Part shown: positions 16,764-28,220 of the stretch, one piece after another
Position numbering within the stretch: position 1 is the stretch's first letter
Layout: every line of letters starts with the position of its first letter
From: Acetatifactor sp.
GTDB lineage: Bacteria > Bacillota > Clostridia > Lachnospirales > Lachnospiraceae
Reading direction: 5' to 3'
NCBI GenBank assembly: GCA_022511465.1
Contig: JAFLRM010000021.1
Coordinates: 1 to 56,173 of the forward strand
DNA length: 56,173 nt
Notes under the pieces: model-generated
What the model was told of the DNA's origin: nothing
The model's input: only the letters and a program-made list of their open reading frames with translations
Database searches by the model: none
Translations under genes and position numbers: made by a program

Positions 16764-17762
16764 TCAGGTCAAATTACGTATTCCCAAATGTTCGTAGGCA
16801 TGATCTGTCACCACTCGTCCTCTGGGTGTGCGGTTGATAAAACCATTTTTGATCAGGTATGGTTCATAGACATCCTCGATGGTACCCGCATCCTCCCCAA
16901 TAGCCGCAGCCAAGGTGTCAAGCCCCACCGGTCCACCACTAAACTTATCGATCATGGTGAGGATCAGATTCCGGTCAATGTGATCCAAGCCCATCCGATC
17001 CACATCCATCAGATCCAGCGCCGTGTGGGCCACCTCTTCCGTGATAACACCATCATATTTCACCTGTGCGAAATCTCGAACACGCTTCAAGATCCGGTTG
17101 GCAAGGCGCGGCGTCCCCCGACTTCTTCTGGCCATCTCCTTGGCACCTTCGAGTTCAATCTCTATCTGAAGTACCCTTGCGGAGTGCAGGATGATCTGCT
17201 GCAGCTCCTCAACCGTATAAAATTCCAAATGATGGATCATACCAAAACGATCCCGCAATGGTGCTGTCAGAAGACCCGCTCTGGTGGTCGCTCCCACCAG
17301 CGTAAACTTGGGCAGTTCCAAACGCACGGAGCGGGCAGAGGAACCCTTTCCGATCATAATATCAATGCAATAATCCTCCATGGCAGGATAAAGCACTTCC
17401 TCCACCTGACGATTCAGGCGGTGGATCTCGTCCACAAAGAGAAGATCTCCCTCCTCCAGATTATTCAAAATTGCCGCCATCTCACCCGGTTTCTCAATGG
17501 CCGGACCACTGGTGACCTTAAGGTGTACGCCCATCTCATTGGCAATAATGCCGGCAAGCGTGGTCTTTCCAAGTCCCGGAGGTCCATAAAAAAGCACATG
17601 ATCCAGTGCATCCCCGCGCTGTTTGGCCGCTTCAATATAAATCTTAAGATTTTCCTTGATCTTTGATTGACCAATATAGTCAACAAGTTTCTGTGGACGC
17701 AAGGAGCCCTCAATCTTTGCATCCTCCTCCGTTATATTGGTTTCTATCGTTCTGGGGGGCAT
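16764..17762 (-). CDS. ruvB: Holliday junction branch migration ATPase RuvB
   Basis: Hexameric motor of the RuvAB complex, 332 residues, normal length. The Walker A ([12 protein letters not shown]), the DEIHRL box, the sensor [18 protein letters not shown] and the C-terminal winged-helix (TPRGR) are all present. GGAGG precedes the ATG. It follows ruvA by 11 nt and the two are surely cotranscribed. ruvC is not in the window, as usual for many Firmicutes that use RecU instead. Confidence 0.98.
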   Translation of the reverse strand: MPPRTIETNITEEDAKIEGSLRPQKLVDYIGQSKIKENLKIYIEAAKQRGDALDHVLFYGPPGLGKTTLAGIIANEMGVHLKVTSGPAIEKPGEMAAILNNLEEGDLLFVDEIHRLNRQVEEVLYPAMEDYCIDIMIGKGSSARSVRLELPKFTLVGATTRAGLLTAPLRDRFGMIHHLEFYTVEELQQIILHSARVLQIEIELEGAKEMARRSRGTPRLANRILKRVRDFAQVKYDGVITEEVAHTALDLMDVDRMGLDHIDRNLILTMIDKFSGGPVGLDTLAAAIGEDAGTIEDVYEPYLIKNGFINRTPRGRVVTDHAYEHLGIRNLT

Positions 17763-17773
17763 ATACTTCCTCC

Positions 17774-18382
17774 TTAAAACATCTTCTTAAGTGCCGCCTT
17801 CAGGATCGCGCCGGAGTCCAGGGACTCGATTCCCTCTATTGCATTGACAGCCTGCAGGCTTTCCGTCTGTCCGTAGCCAAGGGAAATAAGCGCCGCAACG
17901 GCTTCCTGCTTTTCCGGAGTATCCGCAAAGGCGTTGCCGGAGGTGGTGGACGCGATCTCACGATTTATCATATCATCATCATACTGCATCTTATCCTTCA
18001 GATCCAATATCAGTCGCTCCGCCGTGCGCTTTCCGATGCCGGGTGCCTGAGATATGGCCTTGGTATCTCCCGACAAAATGGCAAAGCGCAGAGAGTCCGC
18101 ATCCATCACGGACAAAATCGCCAGTGCTCCCTTGGGACCAATGCCATTTACGGTGATCAGCTTCTTAAAGATCTCCAAGTCTGCCCTGGAAAGAAAGCCG
18201 TACAGCCAGAAGGCATCCTCCCTGACACTTGTGTAGGTGTAGAGCTTCACGCGCTCCCCAATCCCAGGAAGACGCCCTGCGGTGCTGGCGGAAATTTTCA
18301 CATTGTAGCCTATTCCGCCCACATCTACAACTACATTATCAATGGCAATATCATCAATGATTCCGTTTACAAAAGCTATCAT
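17774..18382 (-). CDS. ruvA: Holliday junction DNA-binding protein RuvA
   Basis: Tetrameric junction-binding partner of RuvB, 202 residues. The N-terminal OB fold ([20 protein letters not shown]), two helix-hairpin-helix motifs ([16 protein letters not shown] and [19 protein letters not shown]), and the C-terminal domain that contacts RuvB ([15 protein letters not shown]) are complete. The start follows GGAGGTGTCCC. First gene of the ruvAB unit. Confidence 0.97.
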   Translation of the reverse strand: MIAFVNGIIDDIAIDNVVVDVGGIGYNVKISASTAGRLPGIGERVKLYTYTSVREDAFWLYGFLSRADLEIFKKLITVNGIGPKGALAILSVMDADSLRFAILSGDTKAISQAPGIGKRTAERLILDLKDKMQYDDDMINREIASTTSGNAFADTPEKQEAVAALISLGYGQTESLQAVNAIEGIESLDSGAILKAALKKMF

Positions 18383-18424
18383 GGGACACCTCCTGCTTTA
18401 TCTTAACACATTCGAACATATGTT

Positions 18425-19795
18425 TCAAGCAGTTTCCTTCTGCTTTTTCAAGAGCTTGTAGTATATCACAGCAAAGCATAGAAGGTGCACGGCAAAGGTC
18501 AGTCCCCAGCTGATGGGATAGGAATAATACAAGCTCTGCAGTGAATGATAGCGCTGAAAAATTGTATATATCCACACAATGCGAAACAGGCAGGCACCGG
18601 TCAGGGATACGATCATAGGCATGATGGAATACCCCATGCCCCTGAGAGCTCCCACCATCACATCCATCATACCGCACAGACAGTAAGTGGTGCAGATAAT
18701 GCCCATTCGTAAGGCTCCGTAGGCTAATACCTCTGTGTCATTGTTGTAGAGCTTCAGAAGCGTTCCTGAGAACAGGTAGGCAGCGTTGCCCATCACCAGC
18801 CCCACGATCATGACGGACACTTGACAGATCAGTACGATCTTCCCGATCCGCTTATATTTCTGGGCACCGTAATTCTGACCCGTAAAGCTGATGGCCGCCT
18901 GATGGAAAGCGTTCATGGACGTGTAAACGAAGCCCTCAATATTGGAGGCCGCCGTGTTGCCCGCCATGGCGATGGAGCCAAAGGAATTAACGGAGGACTG
19001 GATCAGCACGTTGGAAATGGAGAACAACGCTCCCTGCAGTCCCGCAGGCACACCAATCTGCACCATCTTTATCAGTTTGTCGGGAAATATCTTCAATTTA
19101 TTTAACTCCAGACGGTAGTCTCCCTCCGACCGCATCAGACAGAGAAGTACCAGTGACGCGGACACCGCCTGCGAGATCACTGTGGCCGTGGCCACTCCCG
19201 CAACGCCCATAGAGAAGCTAATAACAAAAAACAGATTCAGGATCACATTGATGATACCTGCGATCAATAGGAAAAACAGGGGTCTCCTGGTGTCTCCGAT
19301 GGCTCTTAAAACCGCACTTCCAAAGTTGTACGCCATCATAAAGGGCATACCCACAAAATATATGCGCATGTACAAAATGGACTGGCTGATCACGTCCTCC
19401 GGCGTATCCATCAGTCTAAGTGCCGGTCCGGCGATCCCAATGCCCACAATGATCAGCACACAGCCGCTGATGATGGAGGTCATCACTGCAGTGTGTACCA
19501 TCTCGGAGAGTTCTTTCTTCTGCCCTGCCCCGTAGAACCGCGCCACCAGCACGTTGGCCCCCACGGACAATCCAATGAAAAGATTTACCAACAGGTTGAT
19601 CAGAGAGCTGGTGGAGCCCACCGCCGCCAAAGCGGAGCTTCCCGCAAAGCGTCCCACCACCACGATATCTGCTGCGTTAAAGAGAAGCTGCAGTACACCG
19701 GACAGCATCAGCGGAAAGTAAAACACCAGTATCTTCCCAAGCAACGGACCGTTGCACATATCTATCTCATATTTGTTTGACTTTGTTTCACTCAT
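18425..19795 (-). CDS. MATE family efflux transporter
   Basis: Twelve-helix multidrug/toxic-compound exporter of 456 residues, driven by sodium or protons. It opens with NKYEIDMCNGPLLGKILVFYF and continues with the family's FNAADIVVVGRFAGSSALAAVGS and a second homologous half starting near residue 235. The start is the ATG at 19795. It lies downstream of leuD on the same strand with 83 nt between them, so it may be in the leu transcript, although a functional tie is not obvious. Confidence 0.93.
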   Translation of the reverse strand: MSETKSNKYEIDMCNGPLLGKILVFYFPLMLSGVLQLLFNAADIVVVGRFAGSSALAAVGSTSSLINLLVNLFIGLSVGANVLVARFYGAGQKKELSEMVHTAVMTSIISGCVLIIVGIGIAGPALRLMDTPEDVISQSILYMRIYFVGMPFMMAYNFGSAVLRAIGDTRRPLFFLLIAGIINVILNLFFVISFSMGVAGVATATVISQAVSASLVLLCLMRSEGDYRLELNKLKIFPDKLIKMVQIGVPAGLQGALFSISNVLIQSSVNSFGSIAMAGNTAASNIEGFVYTSMNAFHQAAISFTGQNYGAQKYKRIGKIVLICQVSVMIVGLVMGNAAYLFSGTLLKLYNNDTEVLAYGALRMGIICTTYCLCGMMDVMVGALRGMGYSIMPMIVSLTGACLFRIVWIYTIFQRYHSLQSLYYSYPISWGLTFAVHLLCFAVIYYKLLKKQKETA

Positions 19796-19878
19796 AGTTC
19801 TCTCTTCTTTCCCGCAACATTCAGAAAAGCCCACAGATTCCTGCGAGCCCTTCTTTTAAGGTTTGTAAACAAAACTCA

Positions 19879-20364
19879 TTATTTGCTGTTGATGTAGTTC
19901 ACGAGGCCCTCCGCAGCAATGATCTTCTGCATGAAAGGCGGGAACGCCTGCCCTTTGAAGCTGGTGCCCTTGGTCACATTGGTGATGATGCCGGAGTCAA
20001 AATCCACCTCCACCTCATCTCCCGATTCAATTCCCTGGGCAGCTTCGGGACACTCGATAATAGGAAGCCCGATGTTAATGGCGTTTCGGTAAAAAATGCG
20101 GGCAAAGGTTTCCGCGATCACACAGCTCACGCCGGCTGCCTTAATGGCGATGGGTGCATGCTCTCTGGAAGATCCACAGCCAAAGTTTTTGTTGGCCACG
20201 ATGATATCGCCCTTCTGCACCTTCTTGATAAATCCTGCATCAATATCCTCCATACAGTGGGTGGCAAGCTCCGCAGGATCTGAAGAATTCAGGTATCTTG
20301 CGGGGATGATCACGTCGGTATCTACATTGTCGCCGTATTTAAAAACTGTTCCTTTTGCGTTCAT
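19879..20364 (-). CDS. leuD: 3-isopropylmalate dehydratase small subunit LeuD
   Basis: Swivelling domain of isopropylmalate isomerase, step two of leucine synthesis. 161 residues, the short form paired with the 420-residue LeuC type. The swivel-domain motif [19 protein letters not shown] and the N-terminal [16 protein letters not shown] are intact. A GGAG lies before the ATG. It follows leuC by 33 nt. The short LeuC/LeuD form belongs to the group that can act on isopropylmalate or, in some lineages, homoaconitate or citramalate; leucine synthesis is the likeliest. Confidence 0.96.
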   Translation of the reverse strand: MNAKGTVFKYGDNVDTDVIIPARYLNSSDPAELATHCMEDIDAGFIKKVQKGDIIVANKNFGCGSSREHAPIAIKAAGVSCVIAETFARIFYRNAINIGLPIIECPEAAQGIESGDEVEVDFDSGIITNVTKGTSFKGQAFPPFMQKIIAAEGLVNYINSK

Positions 20365-20397
20365 TTTGTCATTCTCCTTCCTTCTGGTTCGTCCTAT

Positions 20398-21666
20398 TTA
20401 CAGCTCACAGGGGCAGGAAATCTTGCCGGTGACTGCGCTGGCCGCAGCCACAGCGGGGCTCGCCAGATAAATCTCGGAGCTGATGTGGCCCATACGGCCC
20501 ACAAAGTTGCGGTTGGTGGTGGAGACACATCTCTCACCTTCCGCAAGGATACCCATGTAGCCTCCCAGGCAGGGACCACAGGTAGGAGTGCTGACAACAG
20601 CGCCGGCCTCAATGAAGGTCTTTAAAAGTCCCTCCTCCATGGCCTGCATATAAATTTTCTGTGTGGCCGGGATCACAATACAGCGCATTCCCTTTGCCAC
20701 ATGTCTGTCTTTTAGTACCTCCGCCGCAACGCGAAGATCATCGATCCTGCCGTTGGTGCAGGATCCGATCACAACCTGATCGATCCGGATGTCGTCCATC
20801 TCGTGAATCTCATCGATGGTGTGTGTATTTTCAGGCAGATGCGGGAAGGACACAGTGGGACGAAGGGTGCTCAGATCGATGGTGTACTCCTCGTCATACA
20901 CGGCATCTGGATCTGCCTCATAAATCTTGTAAGGGCGTGTCGTATGTTCCTTTAAATAAGCGACAGCAATGTCATCAACTGGGAAAATACCGTTTTTACC
21001 GCCGGCTTCGATGGCCATGTTGGCGATGGTGAAGCGGTCATCCATGGTCAGGTTCTTAATTCCCTCTCCTACAAATTCCATGGATTTATAAAGAGCGCCG
21101 TCCACACCGATCATACCGATAATATGTAAGATCACATCTTTGCCGCTGACCCACTTGTCGGGCTTGCCGATCAGATTGAAGCGAATGGCGGACGGAACCT
21201 TGAACCATGCCTCACCGGTAGCCATACCGGCAGCCATGTCCGTACTTCCCACGCCGGTGGAGAAAGCGCCCAGCGCACCATAAGTGCAGGTATGGGAATC
21301 CGCACCGATGATCACGTCCCCGGGAACGGTCAGGCCTTTCTCCGGCAAGAGCGCATGTTCGATACCCATCTCACCCACCTCGAAGTAGTTGGTGATCTCA
21401 TTCTTGCGCGCAAACTCCCTCACGCACTTGCAATGCTCTGCAGACTTAATATCCTTATTGGGCACAAAGTGGTCGGGAACCAGTGCGATCTTGTCCTTGT
21501 CGAACACACCGTTCACTTTCATCTTATCCATCTCTTTGATAGCCACGGGGCTTGTGATATCGTTGCCCAGCACCAGATCTAGCTTTGCCTCGATCAGCTG
21601 ACCCGCCTCAACCTTATCAAGTCCAGCGGCGGCCGCCAGTATTTTCTGTGTCATTGTCATTCCCAT
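20398..21666 (-). CDS. leuC: 3-isopropylmalate dehydratase large subunit LeuC
   Basis: Fe-S dehydratase subunit, 422 residues from ATG at 21666 (GGAGG then 8 nt). The three cluster cysteines are visible in [10 protein letters not shown] and [30 protein letters not shown] is also typical. Partner of LeuD directly downstream. Its own promoter lies in the 100-nt gap after the sensor kinase gene. leuA and leuB are not in the window. Confidence 0.96.
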   Translation of the reverse strand: MGMTMTQKILAAAAGLDKVEAGQLIEAKLDLVLGNDITSPVAIKEMDKMKVNGVFDKDKIALVPDHFVPNKDIKSAEHCKCVREFARKNEITNYFEVGEMGIEHALLPEKGLTVPGDVIIGADSHTCTYGALGAFSTGVGSTDMAAGMATGEAWFKVPSAIRFNLIGKPDKWVSGKDVILHIIGMIGVDGALYKSMEFVGEGIKNLTMDDRFTIANMAIEAGGKNGIFPVDDIAVAYLKEHTTRPYKIYEADPDAVYDEEYTIDLSTLRPTVSFPHLPENTHTIDEIHEMDDIRIDQVVIGSCTNGRIDDLRVAAEVLKDRHVAKGMRCIVIPATQKIYMQAMEEGLLKTFIEAGAVVSTPTCGPCLGGYMGILAEGERCVSTTNRNFVGRMGHISSEIYLASPAVAAASAVTGKISCPCEL

Positions 21667-21730
21667 GTGTGTTTCCTCCAAAGTCAGAAGATATAGTTGT
21701 ATCAAAAGATTTTATACATCCATAGTCATT

Positions 21731-21759
21731 ATCATAACACAGCCCGGGCAAATGTTCAA
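21731..21759 (-). promoter_or_regulatory. leuCD promoter
   Basis: TTGAAC (21754-21759), 17 nt, TATGAT (21731-21736), about 65 nt before the leuC start. No T-box or leader peptide is seen in the short leader. Confidence 0.7.
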
Positions 21760-21766
21760 ATATATA

Positions 21767-24172
21767 TTAGAAGATTACTGTCACTTTGAACAAGTCTCCA
21801 TCCACATCTACAATAAGATGTCCCCCCTGAATCTCCGCAAAGCTTCTGGCGATGGCGAGTCCTAAGCCATTTCCCTCCGTGCCGCGGGACACATCTCCCC
21901 GCACAAAGCGTTCCGTCAACTCCTCTGGGCTCACGCTGATCTCGTCGGCTGTGATATTTTTCAGGATTACCACCGCTTTTCCCTCTTCACTCCTGCACTC
22001 CACGTAGACTCTGGTGCCGTGCAGGGCATACTTGGAAATATTTCCAAAGAGGTTCTCAAAGATCCGGTAGGTTCTCTGACTGTCCAACATGCAGGATACT
22101 TTCCCCTCGGGAATACTCATGCGAAGCTCCAACTCCGCTTCTTTTAATTTATCCTCCATCTCAAAAGCCACCTGTCTTAGCAGATTCCCAAGATCCACCT
22201 CCACCGGATGGAGAGGCATGGTCTGGGAGTTGGCCTTGCTGACCTCAAAGAGATCTTCGATCATCACCTTCAGCCTCAATGACTTTTGTTCCAGTGTTCT
22301 CAGATACTCCATTCTCTGCTCTTCGGACAGATTCTCATCCTTCAACAGATCTATATAGGTAATGATCGCTGTCAGGGGTGTCTTTAAATCGTGGGACACA
22401 TTGGTGATGAGCTCCGATTTCATACGCTGGCTCTTCGTCTCTTCCTCCACTGCTTTTCGGAACCCCTCTTCAATACGGTAAATTTGCGGTTTGAAGGGTT
22501 CAAACACTCCCAGATCCTCCTCAATGGCCACATTTAAGTTTCCCTCCGCTATCCGGTTGGTGGCCGAGAGAAGAAGGCCGTATTTTTTCTGTACATCGCT
22601 CACATAATTGCGCAGGATCATATACAGGACGATCGAGTATACGATCACAAGCGCGAGGCCGCCAAACCAGAAGAAACTGATACCAAAAAGGATTATTGCA
22701 TTCACCAGAACCACTTTTCGGATCAGCTTTCTGGCATCTATGGTCAAGTCAAGCTTTGTCACCTCCACATAGACGCCGCGGCACTTTCGATATACCCACA
22801 CGCAAAGTCTGCCGATGAGACTCCTCTCCTTCAGATATCCGAAGAGCTTCAGGTGACGGATGTTTCGGAGGCAGAGTCCCATGTACCAGGCAAAGAAGAA
22901 ATAAAAGGTCAGGCATGCATAGTGGATCACATGGTGCAAAACGTTCTTCATATCCGGTGACGCCTGCGTCAAAGTATTGCCGATCACAGCGGGAAGAACA
23001 TCTGCTATATCATTTATCAGCGTTTTCCCATACGCCGCCTGCTCAAAGGACAGGATCTCATACTCCCACCCCAGGAGAAATGCTCCGAGGATCCACAAAA
23101 ACTCAAGGGGAAGCCGAAAGAATCTTCGGCTCTTCCATGGTTCCCTCCGATCGATGCCGGGAAGGAAAAAGGCGAGAAGAAGAACAATGATAAGGAGGAG
23201 GCTGATCATCTGAAAACCACCGTTATTCCCTATAAGATAAATACTGTTCGCTCCATAAACATAATCCCACAGGAGGACATTCCCAAAATATAGAGTGCCA
23301 TAATTATAGACCACAATAGGATCCTTTTCTCTCTCAAGTTTCTCCCAAGTATCAATACTGACCCCATAGATGATCTGACAGTTTCTGGGAGAATCAAAGT
23401 TCACATAGCGCGACACCGTGTAGCGATCGGCATAATTGGACACCAACGCAGAGAGAGTTATGTTTCGAGCCGCTTCACCGGCATATTTTAGGATATTCTC
23501 TGGTTCCATTGTTAAATCACTGCCCACAATCGGCTCACCAATCTCCACGTTTCCGTTTTGGTCGTAGGTAAAACTCAGATAAAAAACATAGTTTGAAATG
23601 TCAAAATCTCCACCCCGCCGTCCGGTGTTGGTGATGCTCTTTCCGGTCTCCGTGTCCAGGATCATATAGTCGAAATACTGATTTAGGTAATTGTAACTTT
23701 CCTCCAGAGCAGCAAAGTACTCCTGAAGCATATTCTGGATCTGAGAAAGCTCCTGCCATGAAAGCTGAAGTTCTTCAAATTTTACGCTCGTCCCTGCGCT
23801 GCTCCATCCATACTCGCCGATTTCCTCACCGCTGCTCCATCCATATGTTTCCAACTCTTCCTCTAACTCCTCTATTCTCTGAGTAAGCCCTTCCAGATAG
23901 AGCTCATTGTAAGAGAGGTGATTGCTATTCTCCTGATTGTACAAATCCTTGTATAGAAGATAGTTGCTTGCATAAAGCCAGTTGATCCCGCTCTGCTGAT
24001 GATATGGATTGTCGGAAAACATCCCACTTTTCTCCGGCAGATCATCTGCTATAAGATGATAGATACCAACAAATACAGCGGAGCAGATCAAGCACACAAC
24101 GATACCGCAGGTAAGCCAATTTTTTAGTAGAATTCCTCTTTTTCCCTGCCTTTTTGTTTCACTTTTTTGCAT
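21767..24172 (-). CDS. Sensor histidine kinase with multi-helix membrane domain
   Basis: About 801 residues from the ATG at 24172; other starts up to 24250 are possible, overlapping the regulator gene by 20 nt. Plan: one helix (about 18-40), a large extracellular part (about 45-300) with an EYGWSS repeat, several membrane helices (about 320-530), a linker, then HisKA with NVSHDLKTPLTAI (phospho-His) and an ATPase domain with N-box FENLFGNISKYA and GNGLGLAIARSF. It pairs with the regulator directly upstream. The signal is unknown; the multi-helix section between sensor and kinase is not the common two-helix plan. Confidence 0.9.
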   Translation of the reverse strand: MQKSETKRQGKRGILLKNWLTCGIVVCLICSAVFVGIYHLIADDLPEKSGMFSDNPYHQQSGINWLYASNYLLYKDLYNQENSNHLSYNELYLEGLTQRIEELEEELETYGWSSGEEIGEYGWSSAGTSVKFEELQLSWQELSQIQNMLQEYFAALEESYNYLNQYFDYMILDTETGKSITNTGRRGGDFDISNYVFYLSFTYDQNGNVEIGEPIVGSDLTMEPENILKYAGEAARNITLSALVSNYADRYTVSRYVNFDSPRNCQIIYGVSIDTWEKLEREKDPIVVYNYGTLYFGNVLLWDYVYGANSIYLIGNNGGFQMISLLLIIVLLLAFFLPGIDRREPWKSRRFFRLPLEFLWILGAFLLGWEYEILSFEQAAYGKTLINDIADVLPAVIGNTLTQASPDMKNVLHHVIHYACLTFYFFFAWYMGLCLRNIRHLKLFGYLKERSLIGRLCVWVYRKCRGVYVEVTKLDLTIDARKLIRKVVLVNAIILFGISFFWFGGLALVIVYSIVLYMILRNYVSDVQKKYGLLLSATNRIAEGNLNVAIEEDLGVFEPFKPQIYRIEEGFRKAVEEETKSQRMKSELITNVSHDLKTPLTAIITYIDLLKDENLSEEQRMEYLRTLEQKSLRLKVMIEDLFEVSKANSQTMPLHPVEVDLGNLLRQVAFEMEDKLKEAELELRMSIPEGKVSCMLDSQRTYRIFENLFGNISKYALHGTRVYVECRSEEGKAVVILKNITADEISVSPEELTERFVRGDVSRGTEGNGLGLAIARSFAEIQGGHLIVDVDGDLFKVTVIF
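23798..23845. repeat. Short direct repeat inside the kinase gene
   Basis: The 15-mer GCTGCTCCATCCATA occurs at 23798-23812 and 23831-23845, a period of 33 bp (11 codons), encoding the two YGWSSxGxE-like segments of the extracellular domain. In-frame duplication is the simple explanation. Confidence 0.6.
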
Positions 24173-24230
24173 TTCATTCGTCTGCTCACCTTGTTTTTTG
24201 AATGTCACAGCCTTCACAACCTTTCCAATT

Positions 24231-24947
24231 TTACTCCGGTCTCTTATCAATCTTGTATCCCACGCCCCACACTACCTTCAGATATTTAGGGTTCTTGGGG
24301 TCAATCTCAATCTTCTCTCTGATATTCCGTACATGCACCATGATGGTGTCTGTGTTCACCGCCTTCTCATTCCAGACCCGCTCATAAATTTCATCGGCGG
24401 AGAAAACCCTGCCCGGATTTTTGATGAGAAGCTGTACGATCTTAAATTCCATAGGTGTCAGCTTCACCGGCTCCCCGTCCACCGACACCTCCACGGTATC
24501 TTCATTTAATTCAAGTCCCCCAATTTGATAGATATGCTCCTTAGATTCCTCTCCGCTCACAGCGGACAGATATTTGGAGTAGCGGCGCAGATGGGAATTG
24601 ACCCGCGCCAGCAACTCCAGAGGGGTAAAAGGCTTCGTCACATAGTCGTCCGCCCCCATGTTGAGCCCTGTGATCTTATCCACCTCTTCGGACTTTGCCG
24701 AGAGCATGATCACAGGAAACTCATACTTCTGTGCCCTGAGTTTCATCAGCATTGTGACACCGTCCATCACCGGCATCATGATATCTACAATGGCCAGGTG
24801 CAGCTCCTCTCTGTCCGCCACCACCAGGCCCTCTTTACCGTTCGCCGCCTGAAACACCTCATATCCCTGATTTCTCAGATAAATCTCTATCCCTTCCCGG
24901 ATCTCCTTGTCATCCTCTACCACCAAAATGCGATATTTGCCGTCCAT
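24231..24947 (-). CDS. OmpR/PhoB family response regulator
   Basis: Transcription factor of 238 residues from the ATG at 24947, which follows AAGGAG by 7 nt; the open frame extends 48 codons upstream without a start signal. The receiver domain (5-120) has acidic pair EDD (11-13), phospho-acceptor Asp55 in AIVDIMMPVMDG and Lys105-type KPF. The C-terminal winged helix ends VWGVGYKIDK. Paired with the histidine kinase downstream, which it overlaps or abuts. Target genes unknown; the flanking ABC exporter on the same strand is separated by a terminator. Confidence 0.95.
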   Translation of the reverse strand: MDGKYRILVVEDDKEIREGIEIYLRNQGYEVFQAANGKEGLVVADREELHLAIVDIMMPVMDGVTMLMKLRAQKYEFPVIMLSAKSEEVDKITGLNMGADDYVTKPFTPLELLARVNSHLRRYSKYLSAVSGEESKEHIYQIGGLELNEDTVEVSVDGEPVKLTPMEFKIVQLLIKNPGRVFSADEIYERVWNEKAVNTDTIMVHVRNIREKIEIDPKNPKYLKVVWGVGYKIDKRPE

Positions 24948-25123
24948 CCTGTCTCTCCTTCGGGCTGTGTTCAACACATGCCCATTCACAAAGTCATTTT
25001 TGATTCTATTATAATAACGCACCGCCCGCAAGGCAACCGCTTCTTCCCCATACTCTAAAGCCGTTTGAGAGGCAGTTTCACTGAGCATCAACCTGTTTAA
25101 ACGTCTCTCCAGAAAGATGTAAA

Positions 25124-25179
25124 AAGGTCTATGCTTTCTCCTCCCAAATTATCATTGGTATAAAGAAAGCATAGACCTT
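25124..25179 (-). terminator. Terminator after ABC exporter
   Basis: Stem of 16 bp, AAGGTCTATGCTTTCT/AGAAAGCATAGACCTT, with a 24-nt loop, followed on the minus strand by TTTTT. About 60 nt after the exporter stop codon. The long loop is unusual. Confidence 0.75.
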
Positions 25180-25239
25180 AAATATAAATGGAAACATCAG
25201 AAAAATCAAAAGAATTTCTAAAGATTGTTTGTCGTTGTT

Positions 25240-27045
25240 TTAGCTCTGCAATTTCTTTAACTGATAAAATGCACCCTGTTTCTCCATCAATTCTTCGTAA
25301 GTGCCGTACTCCACACACTTTCCCTCCGAGATCACCGCAATCTTGTCAGCATCCCGTATGGTAGAGAGTCTGTGAGCTACGATAAAGGTAGTTCTGTTCT
25401 TGGTAAGATTGTTAATGGCCTCCTGGATCAGCTTCTCGGAGATGCTGTCCAGAGCAGAAGTGGCCTCATCCAGCACAATGACTTTAGGATTGCGGATCAA
25501 CGCCCTTGCGATAGAAATACGCTGTCTCTGACCGCCGGAAAGCTTGCCGCCGTGCTCTCCCACGTTGGTGTCCAGCCCTTTGGGCAGAGAGTCGATCAGA
25601 TCCTTCAGGTTCGCCGCCCTGATCACCTCATCCAACTGCTCATCGGTCACACCCTCACAGCCATAGGTGATATTTTCCCGAATGGTCCCGGAGAACAAAA
25701 TCGATGTCTGGGGCACCACTGCCAGATATTTCCGGTAACTTCTCAGGTCGATCTCCCGCAGATCCTGACCATCCATCAGAAGGGTTCCTCCCTCCGCCAG
25801 ATAGAAGCCGATGACCATGTTAATGATGGTGGACTTGCCGGCACCGGACTCTCCCACCAGCGCGATGGTCTCTCCCTGCTTTACATCCAGATCTAACCCA
25901 TTCAGCACATCCTTCTCGTTGTCATGATAGCGAAAATGAACGTTCTGGAAGGAAAAGTGTCCCTCCACACTATCCACAGCCCGCTTGCCCTCGTTTCGCT
26001 CTATATCCTCCGACAAAAGTACCTCTCCGATAGAGTTCACTGACTCGATACCTTTGGCTATAGTAGGCACCAGCGTTATGATGGCGGACACCTGATTGAC
26101 GATGGTCGCAAAATAACTCTGGTACAAGGTGATGTCACCTGCAAGGATATTCCCGCGAAAAGCCAGATAGCCCGTGAATGCCAGACAGACAATCTGGAAT
26201 ATCTGGAAAATTGCCCAGCCCACAGATCCAAAGAGTGCCTGTATCAGATCCAGCTTGTAGCCCTTCTCCGCCACGGTAAAGAGCTGGCCGCTCATCTTTT
26301 GCACTTCCTCTTCTTCCAGAGCGTGAGCACGCGTTACCGGGATCAGTTCCACCATCTCCATCACCCTGGCGGAAGTCTCCTCCATCTCCTTACGAAACTC
26401 GGCGTTCCGCTTCCTCATGATCGACCTAAAGGACACCATAGTGATAGCAGCGATCGGCGTAGTCACCAGGAAAAACACAAAGACTACCAGACTCTTGGTG
26501 ACGGTCACTGCCAGCGCCACGCCAATATTCAGGGCAATGTTTAGAATGCTCAAAAAAAGCTGCGTGGACAAGCCCTCCACAGCCTCCACGTCACGCATGA
26601 TCTTGGACTGCAGCTTTCCGGAGCGGGTCTCCACATGGTAAGCGATGGACAGCTCCTGGAGCTTGCGTATCAGCGCTTTTCTAAGGCCGGTCTCCGCGTA
26701 GCGGGTGGCCTGACTTTTATAGTCTGTGTAGAGGTAGTTCATGGGCACATTGATGGCTATCAGCGTCACCATGAGTACTGTGTAGAACACCAGATTCCGC
26801 ACAGTGTCTGGATTGCCGGTGGTGATATCGTTGATGATGTTGGCCGTGACAATAGGGAGCACCCATACGCAGGCGTGCTTGATAAAGAAAAAGAGCACCG
26901 ACAGCATAAACTTGTGGAAATTCCCCTTGTAGAGCTTCACCAGCGTGAGGAGCGGGCGCCCCCGATATCTGCGGTAGGCTTCCGTAAACCAATACTCCGG
27001 TTCCATTCCCTTGGGCGGCTGCATTTTGTCTCGAAAGGTTGCCAT
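25240..27045 (-). CDS. ABC exporter, fused membrane and ATPase domains
   Basis: Half-transporter of 601 residues, forming a homo- or heterodimer. The N-terminal part (about 40-330) has six helices; the C-terminal ATPase (about 355-590) has Walker A (GESGAGKSTIINMVIG), signature LSGGQRQRISIARAL, Walker B VIVLDEATSALD and a final HRLSTIRDADKI switch. The start is the ATG at 27045 after GAGGTG. Substrate unknown: lipid, drug or peptide. It lies downstream of ilvC on the same strand, with a hairpin in between. Confidence 0.93.
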   Translation of the reverse strand: MATFRDKMQPPKGMEPEYWFTEAYRRYRGRPLLTLVKLYKGNFHKFMLSVLFFFIKHACVWVLPIVTANIINDITTGNPDTVRNLVFYTVLMVTLIAINVPMNYLYTDYKSQATRYAETGLRKALIRKLQELSIAYHVETRSGKLQSKIMRDVEAVEGLSTQLFLSILNIALNIGVALAVTVTKSLVVFVFFLVTTPIAAITMVSFRSIMRKRNAEFRKEMEETSARVMEMVELIPVTRAHALEEEEVQKMSGQLFTVAEKGYKLDLIQALFGSVGWAIFQIFQIVCLAFTGYLAFRGNILAGDITLYQSYFATIVNQVSAIITLVPTIAKGIESVNSIGEVLLSEDIERNEGKRAVDSVEGHFSFQNVHFRYHDNEKDVLNGLDLDVKQGETIALVGESGAGKSTIINMVIGFYLAEGGTLLMDGQDLREIDLRSYRKYLAVVPQTSILFSGTIRENITYGCEGVTDEQLDEVIRAANLKDLIDSLPKGLDTNVGEHGGKLSGGQRQRISIARALIRNPKVIVLDEATSALDSISEKLIQEAINNLTKNRTTFIVAHRLSTIRDADKIAVISEGKCVEYGTYEELMEKQGAFYQLKKLQS

Positions 27046-27073
27046 ATGTAAACACCTCGTCAAACAATAGTTA

Positions 27074-27100
27074 AGGGGATGCTTGATTTCGGCATCCCCT
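27074..27100 (-). terminator. Hairpin after ilvC
   Basis: Stem AGGGGATGC/GCATCCCCT with a 9-nt loop just after the ilvC stop codon. The following tract has few T, so termination may be partial and read-through into the ABC exporter is possible. Confidence 0.6.
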
Positions 27101-27113
27101 CTGTTAATGACTT

Positions 27114-28148
<1,035 letters not shown>

Positions 28149-28220
28149 TTACTTATTTCTGATAAAAAAATTTTTATAACTGATAGGTTTTGCCCTAGAG
28201 CTAACTTAATCATATACTAT

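Noticed and set aside
16788..17666. Plus-strand open frame of 292 codons
   Set aside because: Antisense shadow of ruvB, which is certain.
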